Shown here piece after piece: positions 7,578-13,052 of a DNA stretch of 13,867 bases. How positions within the stretch are numbered: the first letter of the stretch is position 1; each line of letters starts with the position of its first letter. The notes beneath the pieces are model-generated. The model worked only from the letters and a program-made list of their open reading frames with translations, did no database searches and had not been told where the DNA came from. The DNA lies in the NCBI GenBank assembly GCA_020442545.1, contig JAGRJX010000029.1, forward strand, positions 1,645-15,511. The letters run 5' to 3'. The translations under genes and the position numbers were made by a program. This DNA comes from Lysobacterales bacterium (GTDB taxonomy: Bacteria > Pseudomonadota > Gammaproteobacteria > Xanthomonadales > Xanthomonadaceae).

Positions 7578-8151
7578 GTGCTGATGCCGGATCGTCAGGT
7601 TGCGTTAGCGCCTCGCGCAACCAGGCGCGGGCGCGCAGCCAGTCGCGGCGCACGGTGCGCTCGGAAATCTGCAGCGCGGTCGCGGTTTCCGGTTCGGTCA
7701 TGCCCGCGAAAAAGCGGCATTCGACGATCCGGCACAGGCGTTCGTCGATATCCGCCAGCCGATCCAGCGCGTGCGCGATGCCGAGGATTTCCTCCAGTGC
7801 CGGCGCGTCGCCGGGAACCTCGCGCGTAGCCAACGGAAGTGCTGCCTGTCCGCCACCGCGCTTGTCAGCCAGGCGGTCGCGAACCGCGTTTACCAGGATG
7901 TGGCGCATGGCGCGTGCCGAGGCGGCGAGGAAATGCGAGCGGTCCGCGAATGCGTCGCGACCGGCGAGCTTGAGGTAGGTTTCGTGGACCAGCGCCGTGG
8001 TGTCCAGCGTCGCGCCAGGACGAAGGCGCCGCAGTTGTGCTTGCGCCAGGCGTCGCAACTCCGGGTACAGGCGCTCACTCAGGGCGTCCACTTCCGCCGG
8101 ACGGGTGCCCGGGTCGGATTCCGGTGTCTGGTTTGTGGTTGGCGTCGACAT
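7567..8151 (-). CDS. ECF RNA polymerase sigma factor, kinase-linked (ECF43-like) type
   Basis: Extracytoplasmic-function sigma factor of 194 residues from ATG 8151. The frame is open further upstream to 8268, but the extra residues are Arg/Pro/His-rich and unlike sigma factors. Region 2 covers about 25-95: LYPELRRLAQAQLRRLRPG, then DTTALVHETYLKL (50-62), then HFLAASARAMRHILVNAVRD and KRGGG (97-101). Region 4 covers about 128-183 with the helix-turn-helix TATALQISERTVRRDWLRAR. This is the subfamily found beside Ser/Thr kinases in Xanthomonadales, Planctomycetes and Acidobacteria. The acidic DAED-type motif that usually precedes LVQE in region 2.2 is missing and replaced by D-T-T-A. No anti-sigma factor gene is adjacent; the next gene, overlapping by 11 bp, is a transmembrane kinase. 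The subfamily assignment is from memory of the family pattern. Confidence 0.9.
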   Translation of the reverse strand: MSTPTTNQTPESDPGTRPAEVDALSERLYPELRRLAQAQLRRLRPGATLDTTALVHETYLKLAGRDAFADRSHFLAASARAMRHILVNAVRDRLADKRGGGQAALPLATREVPGDAPALEEILGIAHALDRLADIDERLCRIVECRFFAGMTEPETATALQISERTVRRDWLRARAWLREALTQPDDPASAHAS

Positions 8152-8269
8152 TGCGGGTCGGCGGCAGTTTCCTGAGCAGGTAGGCAATGGTAGCGCTGTG
8201 CGATGTCCAAGCGGCGTGCGGGAATGGTGCCTGAGCGTGGCGCGGCGGCATGGAAGCGGCTCGCGCATC

Positions 8270-8292
8270 CAAACGTTATACTGTTACAATAT
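8270..8292. promoter_or_regulatory. Candidate Zur box before the MerC-type gene
   Basis: Compared with the enterobacterial Zur-box half sites GAAATGTTATA and TATAACATTTC, the left half here (CAAACGTTATA) matches 9 of 11 and the right half (TGTTACAATAT) 6 of 11. It is an AT-rich island in GC-rich DNA, 26 bases upstream of the MerC-type start. It contains two possible plus-strand -10 elements, TATACT (8277-8282) and TACAAT (8285-8290). On the minus strand it contains TATAAC (8274-8279) facing the sigma-factor gene. Confidence 0.5.
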
Positions 8293-8318
8293 CGGCCGAG
8301 TCATCCTGCTGACCGCCA

Positions 8319-8768
8319 ATGAACTGCCCATCTGCCGTCATGAATGCCACCAGGCCATCGACCAGCCGCGCCGGGGTTGTCATACCCAGCAACCGCCTCG
8401 ACCGCCTCGGCGCGGCCGGTTCGCTGATCTGCGCCGCGCATTGTGCGCTGTGGCCGCTGCTGCTGGCGCTGGTTCCGGCGTTGGGTCTCAGTTTCCTCGC
8501 CAGTCCGCTATTCGAGCGTGGCTTCGTGATCTTTGCCGGCGTGCTGGCCACGCTGTCGCTGTTGCCTGGGTTTCGCAAGCACCGTTCACTGCTGGCGCTG
8601 CTGATCCTGCTGCCGGGGCTGGTTGGTGTTGGCATCGGTGCTTTTGGTTCGACGGTGCACAGTGACTGGAGCCACGCGATCCTGATGAGCCTGGGCGGCG
8701 TACTGATCGCGGCGGCTCACCTGGTCAACCTGTCGCTGCTGCGCCGACTGTCTGCGACGCTGGGCTGA
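8319..8768 (+). CDS. MerC-domain inner-membrane metal transport protein
   Basis: Integral membrane protein of 149 residues (142 if it starts at the in-frame ATG 8340). After a polar N-terminus come LDRLGAAGSLICAAHCALWPLLLALVPALGL and three further hydrophobic segments (about 69-84, 91-110, 120-140), the four-helix arrangement of the MerC family. The hallmark is the Cys motif at the start of the first helix, C38-x-x-H41-C42, a thiol/His metal site. MerC proteins move Hg(II) inward in mercury-resistance operons, but no other mer gene is here. A Zur-box-like site covers the probable promoter, so zinc is the more likely cargo; that is inference. An extra Cys (C3) and His residues (H88, H114, H119) could also bind metal. 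No strong Shine-Dalgarno decides the start. Confidence 0.8.
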   Translation: MNCPSAVMNATRPSTSRAGVVIPSNRLDRLGAAGSLICAAHCALWPLLLALVPALGLSFLASPLFERGFVIFAGVLATLSLLPGFRKHRSLLALLILLPGLVGVGIGAFGSTVHSDWSHAILMSLGGVLIAAAHLVNLSLLRRLSATLG

Positions 8769-8858
8769 CATGGCACATCGCCTTGACGGGCATGGCCCGG
8801 AGCGCCGTCCGGTGGTAATGTACGCGCCCCGTTCGTGCGCTGGCGGCTGACCGTCACG

Positions 8859-8876
8859 CCGGGCAATCCGGGCAAT
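8859..8876 (+). repeat. 9-bp tandem duplication in the THX leader
   Basis: CCGGGCAAT occurs twice back to back (8859-8867 and 8868-8876), 41 bases before the THX start. Upstream, TGG followed by TAATGT (8813-8821) could be an extended -10 promoter for the THX gene; that is weak. Confidence 0.5.
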
Positions 8877-8916
8877 ATCCCGAACAACGCACCACCAAGA
8901 ACCAGCAGGAGCAGAC

Positions 8917-9126
8917 ATGGGCAAGGGCGACAAGAAGACCGCGCGCGGCAAGCGCTTCGCAGGCAGTCACGGCAACGTGCGCCAGGCCGGCAAGGCCAGC
9001 ACCAGCGCCACCACCACCCGGCCGAAGAAGGCGGTCGCCAAAAAGGCGCCGGCCAAGAAGGCAGCGGCAAAGAAGGCGCCGGCGAAGAAGGCACCGGCGA
9101 AGAAAGCAGCCGCCAAGAGCGCGTAA
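8917..9126 (+). CDS. Small-subunit ribosomal protein bTHX with histone-H1-like tail
   Basis: A 69-residue, very basic protein. Residues 1-22 (MGKGDKKTARGKRF, then AGSHGNVR) match the bTHX core, a peptide that sits in the head of the 30S subunit and stabilises the fold of 16S rRNA. Family members in Thermus are about 27 residues; here the core is followed by a Lys/Ala/Pro tail of AKKAPAKKA repeats (37-66), like bacterial H1-type DNA-binding proteins and AlgP. The tail could bind nucleic acid more generally. The start is supported by AGGAG (8907-8911) five bases upstream. It stands alone between the MerC-type gene (148 bp gap) and a strong terminator. The lysine-rich content is encoded by AAG and AAA codons in short tandem DNA repeats. 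Alternative reading: a small histone-like protein, but the MGKGDKKT core favours THX. Confidence 0.85.
   Translation: MGKGDKKTARGKRFAGSHGNVRQAGKASTSATTTRPKKAVAKKAPAKKAAAKKAPAKKAPAKKAAAKSA
9025..9114 (+). repeat. Tandem AKKAP/AKKAA-coding repeats in the THX tail
   Basis: Imperfect 12-15 bp repeats built on GCC-AAG-AAG-GCG-CC units encode residues 37-66. Copy number can change by slippage, so tail length is expected to vary between strains. Confidence 0.7.
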
Positions 9127-9174
9127 TGGCGGCATGGCGTGATGTGCTGTAGCCGACTGGCTGCAGGACTGCTT

Positions 9175-9201
9175 CGAAAGCCCCGCACTGCGGGGCTTTC
9201 G
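9175..9201. terminator. Strong bidirectional intrinsic terminator after THX
   Basis: The arms CGAAAGCCCCGCA (9175-9187) and TGCGGGGCTTTCG (9189-9201) are perfectly complementary around one base, with GC core and AAA/TTT flanks on both strands. It sits 48 bp after the THX stop and 11 bp beyond the end of the minus-strand gene at 9213, so it can end transcription from both sides. Confidence 0.9.
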
Positions 9202-9212
9202 CGTGTCCGGGC

Positions 9213-9812
9213 TCAGTACCGGACGATCTCGAACTGTTGCACCCAGATCAGCTCGCAGGCACCGGCACCGCTGTCGGTGCGGGTCATCGAGCTGCGCCAG
9301 CTCCAGCCGTTGTCATCGTTGGCGCGGATCAGCTGGCCGCGCAGCTCGATGACGTCGCCGGCCGCGGCTTTCATGATGGCGGCCTCCACCGCGGCGTCGG
9401 CTGGCACCAGATGCATGTTGGCGCTGCTGCGGATGATCTCGTCCGCTGGAATCGGTGGCCCATCCCGACCCCAGCTGTAGCGGTACCAGCGACCGCTCTG
9501 GCTGATTGACAGTCGACCATAGACCGCCGGGTCGGACATGCGTCCCCAGCCCAGGGCGAGATCCAGTGGAGAAAGGGCCGCGCCCTCGTCGAACCGGTAC
9601 CGCGCCGAACCCAGCACGCGCGCGCGAAGCTGGAAGTCGGCCATCGGCGTGATGCGGAACACCCTGTGCTGAAAAGTCGTGGATTCGGCAGGTGGGCGCT
9701 GCTGCGGTGGATCCGGTGCCTGCCTGCCCGGCGTGGTCTCGATCGCTACGCCAAACAGGCGCCATGCCCAGAGCAGCGAGATCACGGTCAATGCAGCGAG
9801 CAGCTTCTTCAT
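9213..9812 (-). CDS. Conserved membrane-anchored periplasmic protein of unknown function
   Basis: A 199-residue protein from ATG 9812; the frame is open to 9917 but the upstream residues are unlike a protein start. Residues 4-22 form one hydrophobic segment after MKK (signal anchor or uncleaved signal), then a Pro/Gln-rich linker, then one domain. Family-like stretches are ADFQLRARVLGSARYRFD, SPLDLALGWGRMSD, SANMHLVPAD, GDVIELRGQL, and the C-terminal WSWRSSMTRTDSGAGACELIWV. I recall this as a conserved hypothetical family of proteobacteria, without a known function. The domain is rich in Trp, Arg and Asp, with a single Cys near the C-terminus. It is divergent from the zinc-transport operon, its start lying 105 bp from the Zur-box-like site, so co-regulation is possible but unproven. 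No clear Shine-Dalgarno is seen. Confidence 0.75.
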   Translation of the reverse strand: MKKLLAALTVISLLWAWRLFGVAIETTPGRQAPDPPQQRPPAESTTFQHRVFRITPMADFQLRARVLGSARYRFDEGAALSPLDLALGWGRMSDPAVYGRLSISQSGRWYRYSWGRDGPPIPADEIIRSSANMHLVPADAAVEAAIMKAAAGDVIELRGQLIRANDDNGWSWRSSMTRTDSGAGACELIWVQQFEIVRY

Positions 9813-9916
9813 GTCGACAGTCTGGTCATCGGACGTGGGCGGCGGCAACAGCGGCAGTGACGTGCGAAACCCGCCGGGGTGACTTCCGGCATCGTTGACG
9901 ACCCCGCCTTGTCGCA

Positions 9917-9939
9917 TTAATGTAATGTTATAACCTTTG
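9917..9939. promoter_or_regulatory. Candidate Zur box and promoter of the porin/znuA/znuB operon
   Basis: The right half TATAACCTTTG matches the Zur half site TATAACATTTC at 9 of 11; the left half TTAATGTAATG matches at 7 of 11. The centre holds the perfect palindrome GTTATAAC (9927-9934). TATAAC (9929-9934) is a good -10 element inside the box, so bound Zur would block RNA polymerase. It lies 17 bases before the ATG at 9956 and is the most AT-rich spot between the divergent genes. Confidence 0.6.
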
Positions 9940-9955
9940 ACTCGAGTGCTGACCC

Positions 9956-11353
9956 ATGATGCGTTTCCTCGCTGCTGCGTTGCTGGTGGCCCTGTCCTGG
10001 CCGACTCGGCCGGCTATTGCTGGCGACGTGGGTGACGATGGGCAGGCTGCCAGCTTGCAGGCGCGCGTCGCCGCGCTGGAGGCCGAACTGGGCCGCATCC
10101 GTGCCGAACTGGCTGCGCTGCAGCCTGCGGGTGGCACGGCAGCTACGTCGGCGGTTGCCGCCGAAGATACGTCGCCCGACGACCCGTTTGCCGCCTTCGC
10201 TGCCGATGCCGCGCCAGCCGGCAGCAGCACCTCGCCGTCGCCGGTGGTCACTTCCGGGGGCCAAAGCCGCATTGCCAGTACCGGAAGCAGCAGTTTCAAT
10301 CCGGCGATCACGCTGATCCTCAACGGCAGCGTCACGCATCATTCCAGGGATCCGGAAAGCTATTCGCGCGCCGGTTTTCCGCGGGTGGGCGAGGGCGAGC
10401 CGGCCGCCAGTGGTTTTTCGCTCGGCGAGAGCGAACTGAGCCTGGCGGCGAATGTCGACGACAAGTTCTACGGGCAGCTATCGCTGGCGGTGGAGTCCGA
10501 GGATGGCGAAGACGGGATCGGCGTGGAAGAGGCCTTCATTGACAGCACCGCGCTGCCGGATGGCTTCCGCCTGCGCGCCGGCCGCTTCTTCTCTGCCATC
10601 GGCTACCTGAACAGCCACCACGCCCACACCGATGCCTTCTTTGATCGCCCGCTGCCGTATCAGGCGTTTCTTGGCAATCAGTATGGCGATGACGGGGTGC
10701 AGCTGCGCTGGGTGGCGCCGACGTCGTTTCTGCTCGAACTGGGCGCCGAGCTGTTTCGCGGACAGAATTTTCCTGCCGGTGGTGCCGCGCACGGCGGTAT
10801 CGGCGCGCGCTCCTTGTTTGTGCATGCCGGTGGCGATGCGGGCGTCGATCATTCCTGGTTGCTGGGTGCGTCCCTGCTGGACAGTACGGCAGCTAGTGCC
10901 GAAGACGGTTTCAGCGGCGACAGCCGGCTTTGGATCGTCGATGGCACTTGGAAGTGGGCGCCGCACGGCGCGTTCAAGGATGGCGGCGTGACCCTGCGCG
11001 GTGAGTACTTTCGCGAGCAGCGCGACGGGCGGATTGGCGATCCGGACAGGCCGGCCAGCTGGACGCGCTGGGATGGGCGCCGCGAAGGGGCCTATGTCGA
11101 AGCCGTCTATCGCTTCAACAAGCGCTGGGATGCAGGTTATCGCTACGACCGGTTGTGGACTTCGGTGCCCGGGTTGCTGCTGGGTGATTTCGATCCGGAC
11201 CGCCACAGCCTCCAGCTGAGCTGGCGCAACAGTGAATTCAGCCTGTTCCGGCTGCAGCTGAGTCGAGACCATCCGGATGCCGGCATCCGCGACAGCACCG
11301 CCACTTTGCAGTACCAGACCGCACTCGGCGCGCACGGCGCCCACAAGTTCTAG
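9956..11353 (+). CDS. Porin-like outer-membrane barrel of the zinc-uptake operon
   Basis: Predicted outer-membrane beta-barrel of 465 residues (ATG 9956; a second in-frame ATG follows directly). Residues 1-22 are a signal peptide (AIA-GD). Residues 31-56 form a short coiled coil (LQARVAALEAELGRIRAELAA) as in OprP/OprO-type porins that trimerise, followed by a Ser/Thr/Ala/Pro linker (60-112). From FNPAITLILNGSV (114-126) the chain is alternating beta strands to the terminal phenylalanine typical of outer-membrane proteins. Conserved-looking motifs are LGESELSLAANVDDKFYG, FRLRAGRFFSAIGYLNSHH and YGDDGVQLRWVAPT. His clusters (HHAH 221-224, HGAHKF at the end) and acidic patches may bind metal. 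There is no TonB box or plug domain, so it is not a TonB-dependent receptor like ZnuD. It is followed after 13 bp by the znuA-like gene. A role in passing zinc through the outer membrane is inferred from operon and promoter. Confidence 0.8.
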   Translation: MMRFLAAALLVALSWPTRPAIAGDVGDDGQAASLQARVAALEAELGRIRAELAALQPAGGTAATSAVAAEDTSPDDPFAAFAADAAPAGSSTSPSPVVTSGGQSRIASTGSSSFNPAITLILNGSVTHHSRDPESYSRAGFPRVGEGEPAASGFSLGESELSLAANVDDKFYGQLSLAVESEDGEDGIGVEEAFIDSTALPDGFRLRAGRFFSAIGYLNSHHAHTDAFFDRPLPYQAFLGNQYGDDGVQLRWVAPTSFLLELGAELFRGQNFPAGGAAHGGIGARSLFVHAGGDAGVDHSWLLGASLLDSTAASAEDGFSGDSRLWIVDGTWKWAPHGAFKDGGVTLRGEYFREQRDGRIGDPDRPASWTRWDGRREGAYVEAVYRFNKRWDAGYRYDRLWTSVPGLLLGDFDPDRHSLQLSWRNSEFSLFRLQLSRDHPDAGIRDSTATLQYQTALGAHGAHKF

Positions 11354-11356
11354 GAG
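11352..11356 (+). promoter_or_regulatory. Ribosome binding site of the znuA-like gene
   Basis: AGGAG overlaps the TAG stop of the porin-like gene (11351-11353) and lies ten bases before ATG 11367. This supports translational coupling and the start choice. Confidence 0.7.
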
Positions 11357-11366
11357 ACGGACCACG

Positions 11367-12269
11367 ATGAAAGCTGCCATCACGCTTGCTGCAGTGCTGC
11401 TGAGCGCGCTGTTGTCGCTACCGGCACGAGCCGAGCTGCAGGTCTTTGCCTGCGAGCCGGAATGGGGTGCTCTGCTGGAGGAGCTGGCCGGTGACAAGGT
11501 GCATGTCGACGTTGCCACCTCGGCACTGCAGGACGTACACCGGGTTGAGGCCAAGCCCAGCCTGATCGCCAAGTTCCGTCGCGCCGACCTGCTGGTCTGT
11601 ACCGGTGCCGAACTGGAGATCGGCTGGCTGCCACAGCTGCTCAAGCAGTCCGGCAACAGCCGATTGGCCGCGGAGCCCGGTGCCTTCATGGCTGCCGCGC
11701 AGGTCTCCACGCTGGAAAAGCCGACGGCGGTAGATCGCGCCAACGGCGACGTGCACCCCGACGGCAACCCGCACATCCAGATGGACCCGCGTCGGATTGG
11801 CTTGGTGGCGCAGCGTCTTTCGGCAAGGCTGACGCAACTGGACCCTGACCATGCCGCGTTCTACCGGCAGCGGCTCGCGGACTTCACCACGCGCTGGGTG
11901 GCGGCGATCAAGCGCTGGCAGGACAAGGCGGCGTCATTGCGCGGTCGCAAGGTGGTCGTACACCACATCAGCTGGGTATATCTGTGGGACTGGCTGGGCA
12001 TCCGGCAGATTGGCGCGCTGGAGCCCAAACCCGGCGTGCCGCCGACCAGCGGCCATCTGGCCAGTCTGATCCGCACGACCAAGGACAACGACACGCTGGC
12101 GATCGTCCATGCGGCCTACATCGACAGCAAGCCGTCCGAATGGCTGTCCAGGCGCACCGGCGTGCCAGTGGTGACGTTGCCATTCACCGTCGGCGGCGAT
12201 GCGCAGTCGCATGACCTGTTTTCCTTCTTCGACTCCACCATCGACAAGCTGCTGGAGGCCGACAAGTGA
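11367..12269 (+). CDS. ZnuA-like periplasmic zinc-binding protein
   Basis: Cluster-9 (metal) substrate-binding protein of 300 residues. A signal peptide covers 1-22 (ARA-EL). The three metal-binding histidines are in place: H58 in DVHRVEAKPS, H136 in NPHIQMDP, and H200 (or H199) in VVHHISWVYLWDWLG; the spacing is close to that in ZnuA. D278 in GGDAQSHD is the likely acidic fourth ligand. The long His-rich loop of enterobacterial ZnuA is absent; only a short segment with H130 is present. LVCTGAELEIGWLP (77-90) and EPKPGVPPTSGHL (219-231) are further family motifs. The start was chosen at 11367 because it gives the signal peptide and has AGGAG upstream; the open frame extends back to 11277 with no sense. 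The stop overlaps the permease start as GTGA. Zinc rather than manganese is favoured by the Zur box and the three-His pattern. Confidence 0.9.
   Translation: MKAAITLAAVLLSALLSLPARAELQVFACEPEWGALLEELAGDKVHVDVATSALQDVHRVEAKPSLIAKFRRADLLVCTGAELEIGWLPQLLKQSGNSRLAAEPGAFMAAAQVSTLEKPTAVDRANGDVHPDGNPHIQMDPRRIGLVAQRLSARLTQLDPDHAAFYRQRLADFTTRWVAAIKRWQDKAASLRGRKVVVHHISWVYLWDWLGIRQIGALEPKPGVPPTSGHLASLIRTTKDNDTLAIVHAAYIDSKPSEWLSRRTGVPVVTLPFTVGGDAQSHDLFSFFDSTIDKLLEADK
12254..12258 (+). promoter_or_regulatory. Ribosome binding site deciding the GTG start of the permease
   Basis: GGAGG lies seven bases before GTG 12266, inside the end of the znuA-like gene. It supports the GTGA overlap start over later in-frame codons. 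Confidence 0.7.
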
Positions 12270-13045
12270 CGCTCAACTGGGAAGCGCTGGAACTCAGCAT
12301 CCTCGGGCCGGCCTGTGTGGCCGGCCTGGTGGTGCTGGCGACGCACGTACCGCTGGGTCGGCAGGTGCTGTCGCGTGGCATCATCTTCATCGATCTCGCC
12401 ATCGCGCAGATCGCGGGTGTCGGCGTGATCCTGGCGCAGTGGCTGGGCATCGACGAGCACGGCCTTGGTGTGCAGTTCGCCGCTGCCGGCGCCGCGCTGC
12501 TCGGTGCGGGCCTGCTGGCGTGGACGGATCGGCGCTGGCCGCAGTACCAGGAACCGCTGATTGGCAGCCTGTTCGTGCTGGCGGCAACCGGCGGCCTGCT
12601 GCTGCTGGCCAACAATCCGCAGGGCGGCGAGCACCTCAAGGACCTGCTGGTCGGGCAGATTCTGTGGGTCAGCTACGCCGACCTGGTCCCGGCTGCGGTG
12701 CTGTCCGCTGTGCTGCTTGGTGTGCTCGTTGTGCGTCGCGGCCAGCTGCGTGGGCCGTGGTTCTACGGTCTGTTTGCGCTGGCAATCACGGCGTCGGTGC
12801 AGCTGGTTGGCGTCTATCTGGTGTTCGCCAGCCTGATCCTGCCGGCGCTTGCCACGGTACGGCGGCAAGGGGTCAGCCAGACCGTTCTGGCCTATCTGGT
12901 TGGTACTGCGGGCTATGTGTTCGGACTGCTCCTGTCCGCGCTGTTCGATCTGCCCAGCGGCGCGATGATCGTCTGGACGCTGGCTGCCTGTGCCCTGCTG
13001 GCGCAATTGCTGCCGAAAGCACCGGATGCGAGCGCGGTGCCCTGA
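12266..13045 (+). CDS. ZnuB-like (ABC-3 family) metal permease lacking the ATPase-coupling segment
   Basis: Inner-membrane permease of 259 residues starting at GTG (overlapping the binding-protein stop). Hydrophobic helices lie at about 10-27, 40-60, 69-86, 97-116, 139-156, 165-197, 205-225 and 232-250. Family-like motifs include LGRQVLSRGIIFIDLAIAQ, LLVGQILWVSYADL (127-140), VGVYLVFASLILPALAT and FDLPSGAMIVW. Two features are odd. First, between YADL and VRR there are 60 residues, against 78 in E. coli ZnuB as I recall it; the missing part is the cytoplasmic stretch (ISPDLAFVDGV in E. coli) that forms the coupling helix, and here only RRGQLRGPW (157-165) remains. Second, the usual GDxLAHA is FIDLAIAQ, with Q48 for His. 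No ATPase gene follows; hutI converges 7 bp downstream. E122 and H123 (GGEHLKDL) may be metal ligands. It could pair with a remote ZnuC, but the missing docking segment argues against that. Confidence 0.85.
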   Translation: MTLNWEALELSILGPACVAGLVVLATHVPLGRQVLSRGIIFIDLAIAQIAGVGVILAQWLGIDEHGLGVQFAAAGAALLGAGLLAWTDRRWPQYQEPLIGSLFVLAATGGLLLLANNPQGGEHLKDLLVGQILWVSYADLVPAAVLSAVLLGVLVVRRGQLRGPWFYGLFALAITASVQLVGVYLVFASLILPALATVRRQGVSQTVLAYLVGTAGYVFGLLLSALFDLPSGAMIVWTLAACALLAQLLPKAPDASAVP

Positions 13046-13052
13046 GCGCCAC

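Noticed and set aside
8319..8768. Mercury resistance (mer) operon
   Set aside because: Only a MerC-type gene is present; no merR, merT, merP or merA is nearby, and the upstream site looks like a Zur box rather than a MerR operator.
10478..11776. Minus-strand open frame (432 codons) opposite the porin-like and znuA-like genes
   Set aside because: Antisense to two recognised genes of a tight operon; no signal peptide, motif or ribosome binding site.
12116..13006. Minus-strand open frame (296 codons) opposite the permease gene
   Set aside because: Its Gln/Arg/His-rich composition is the mirror of a Leu/Ala/Val membrane protein; no motif is recognised.
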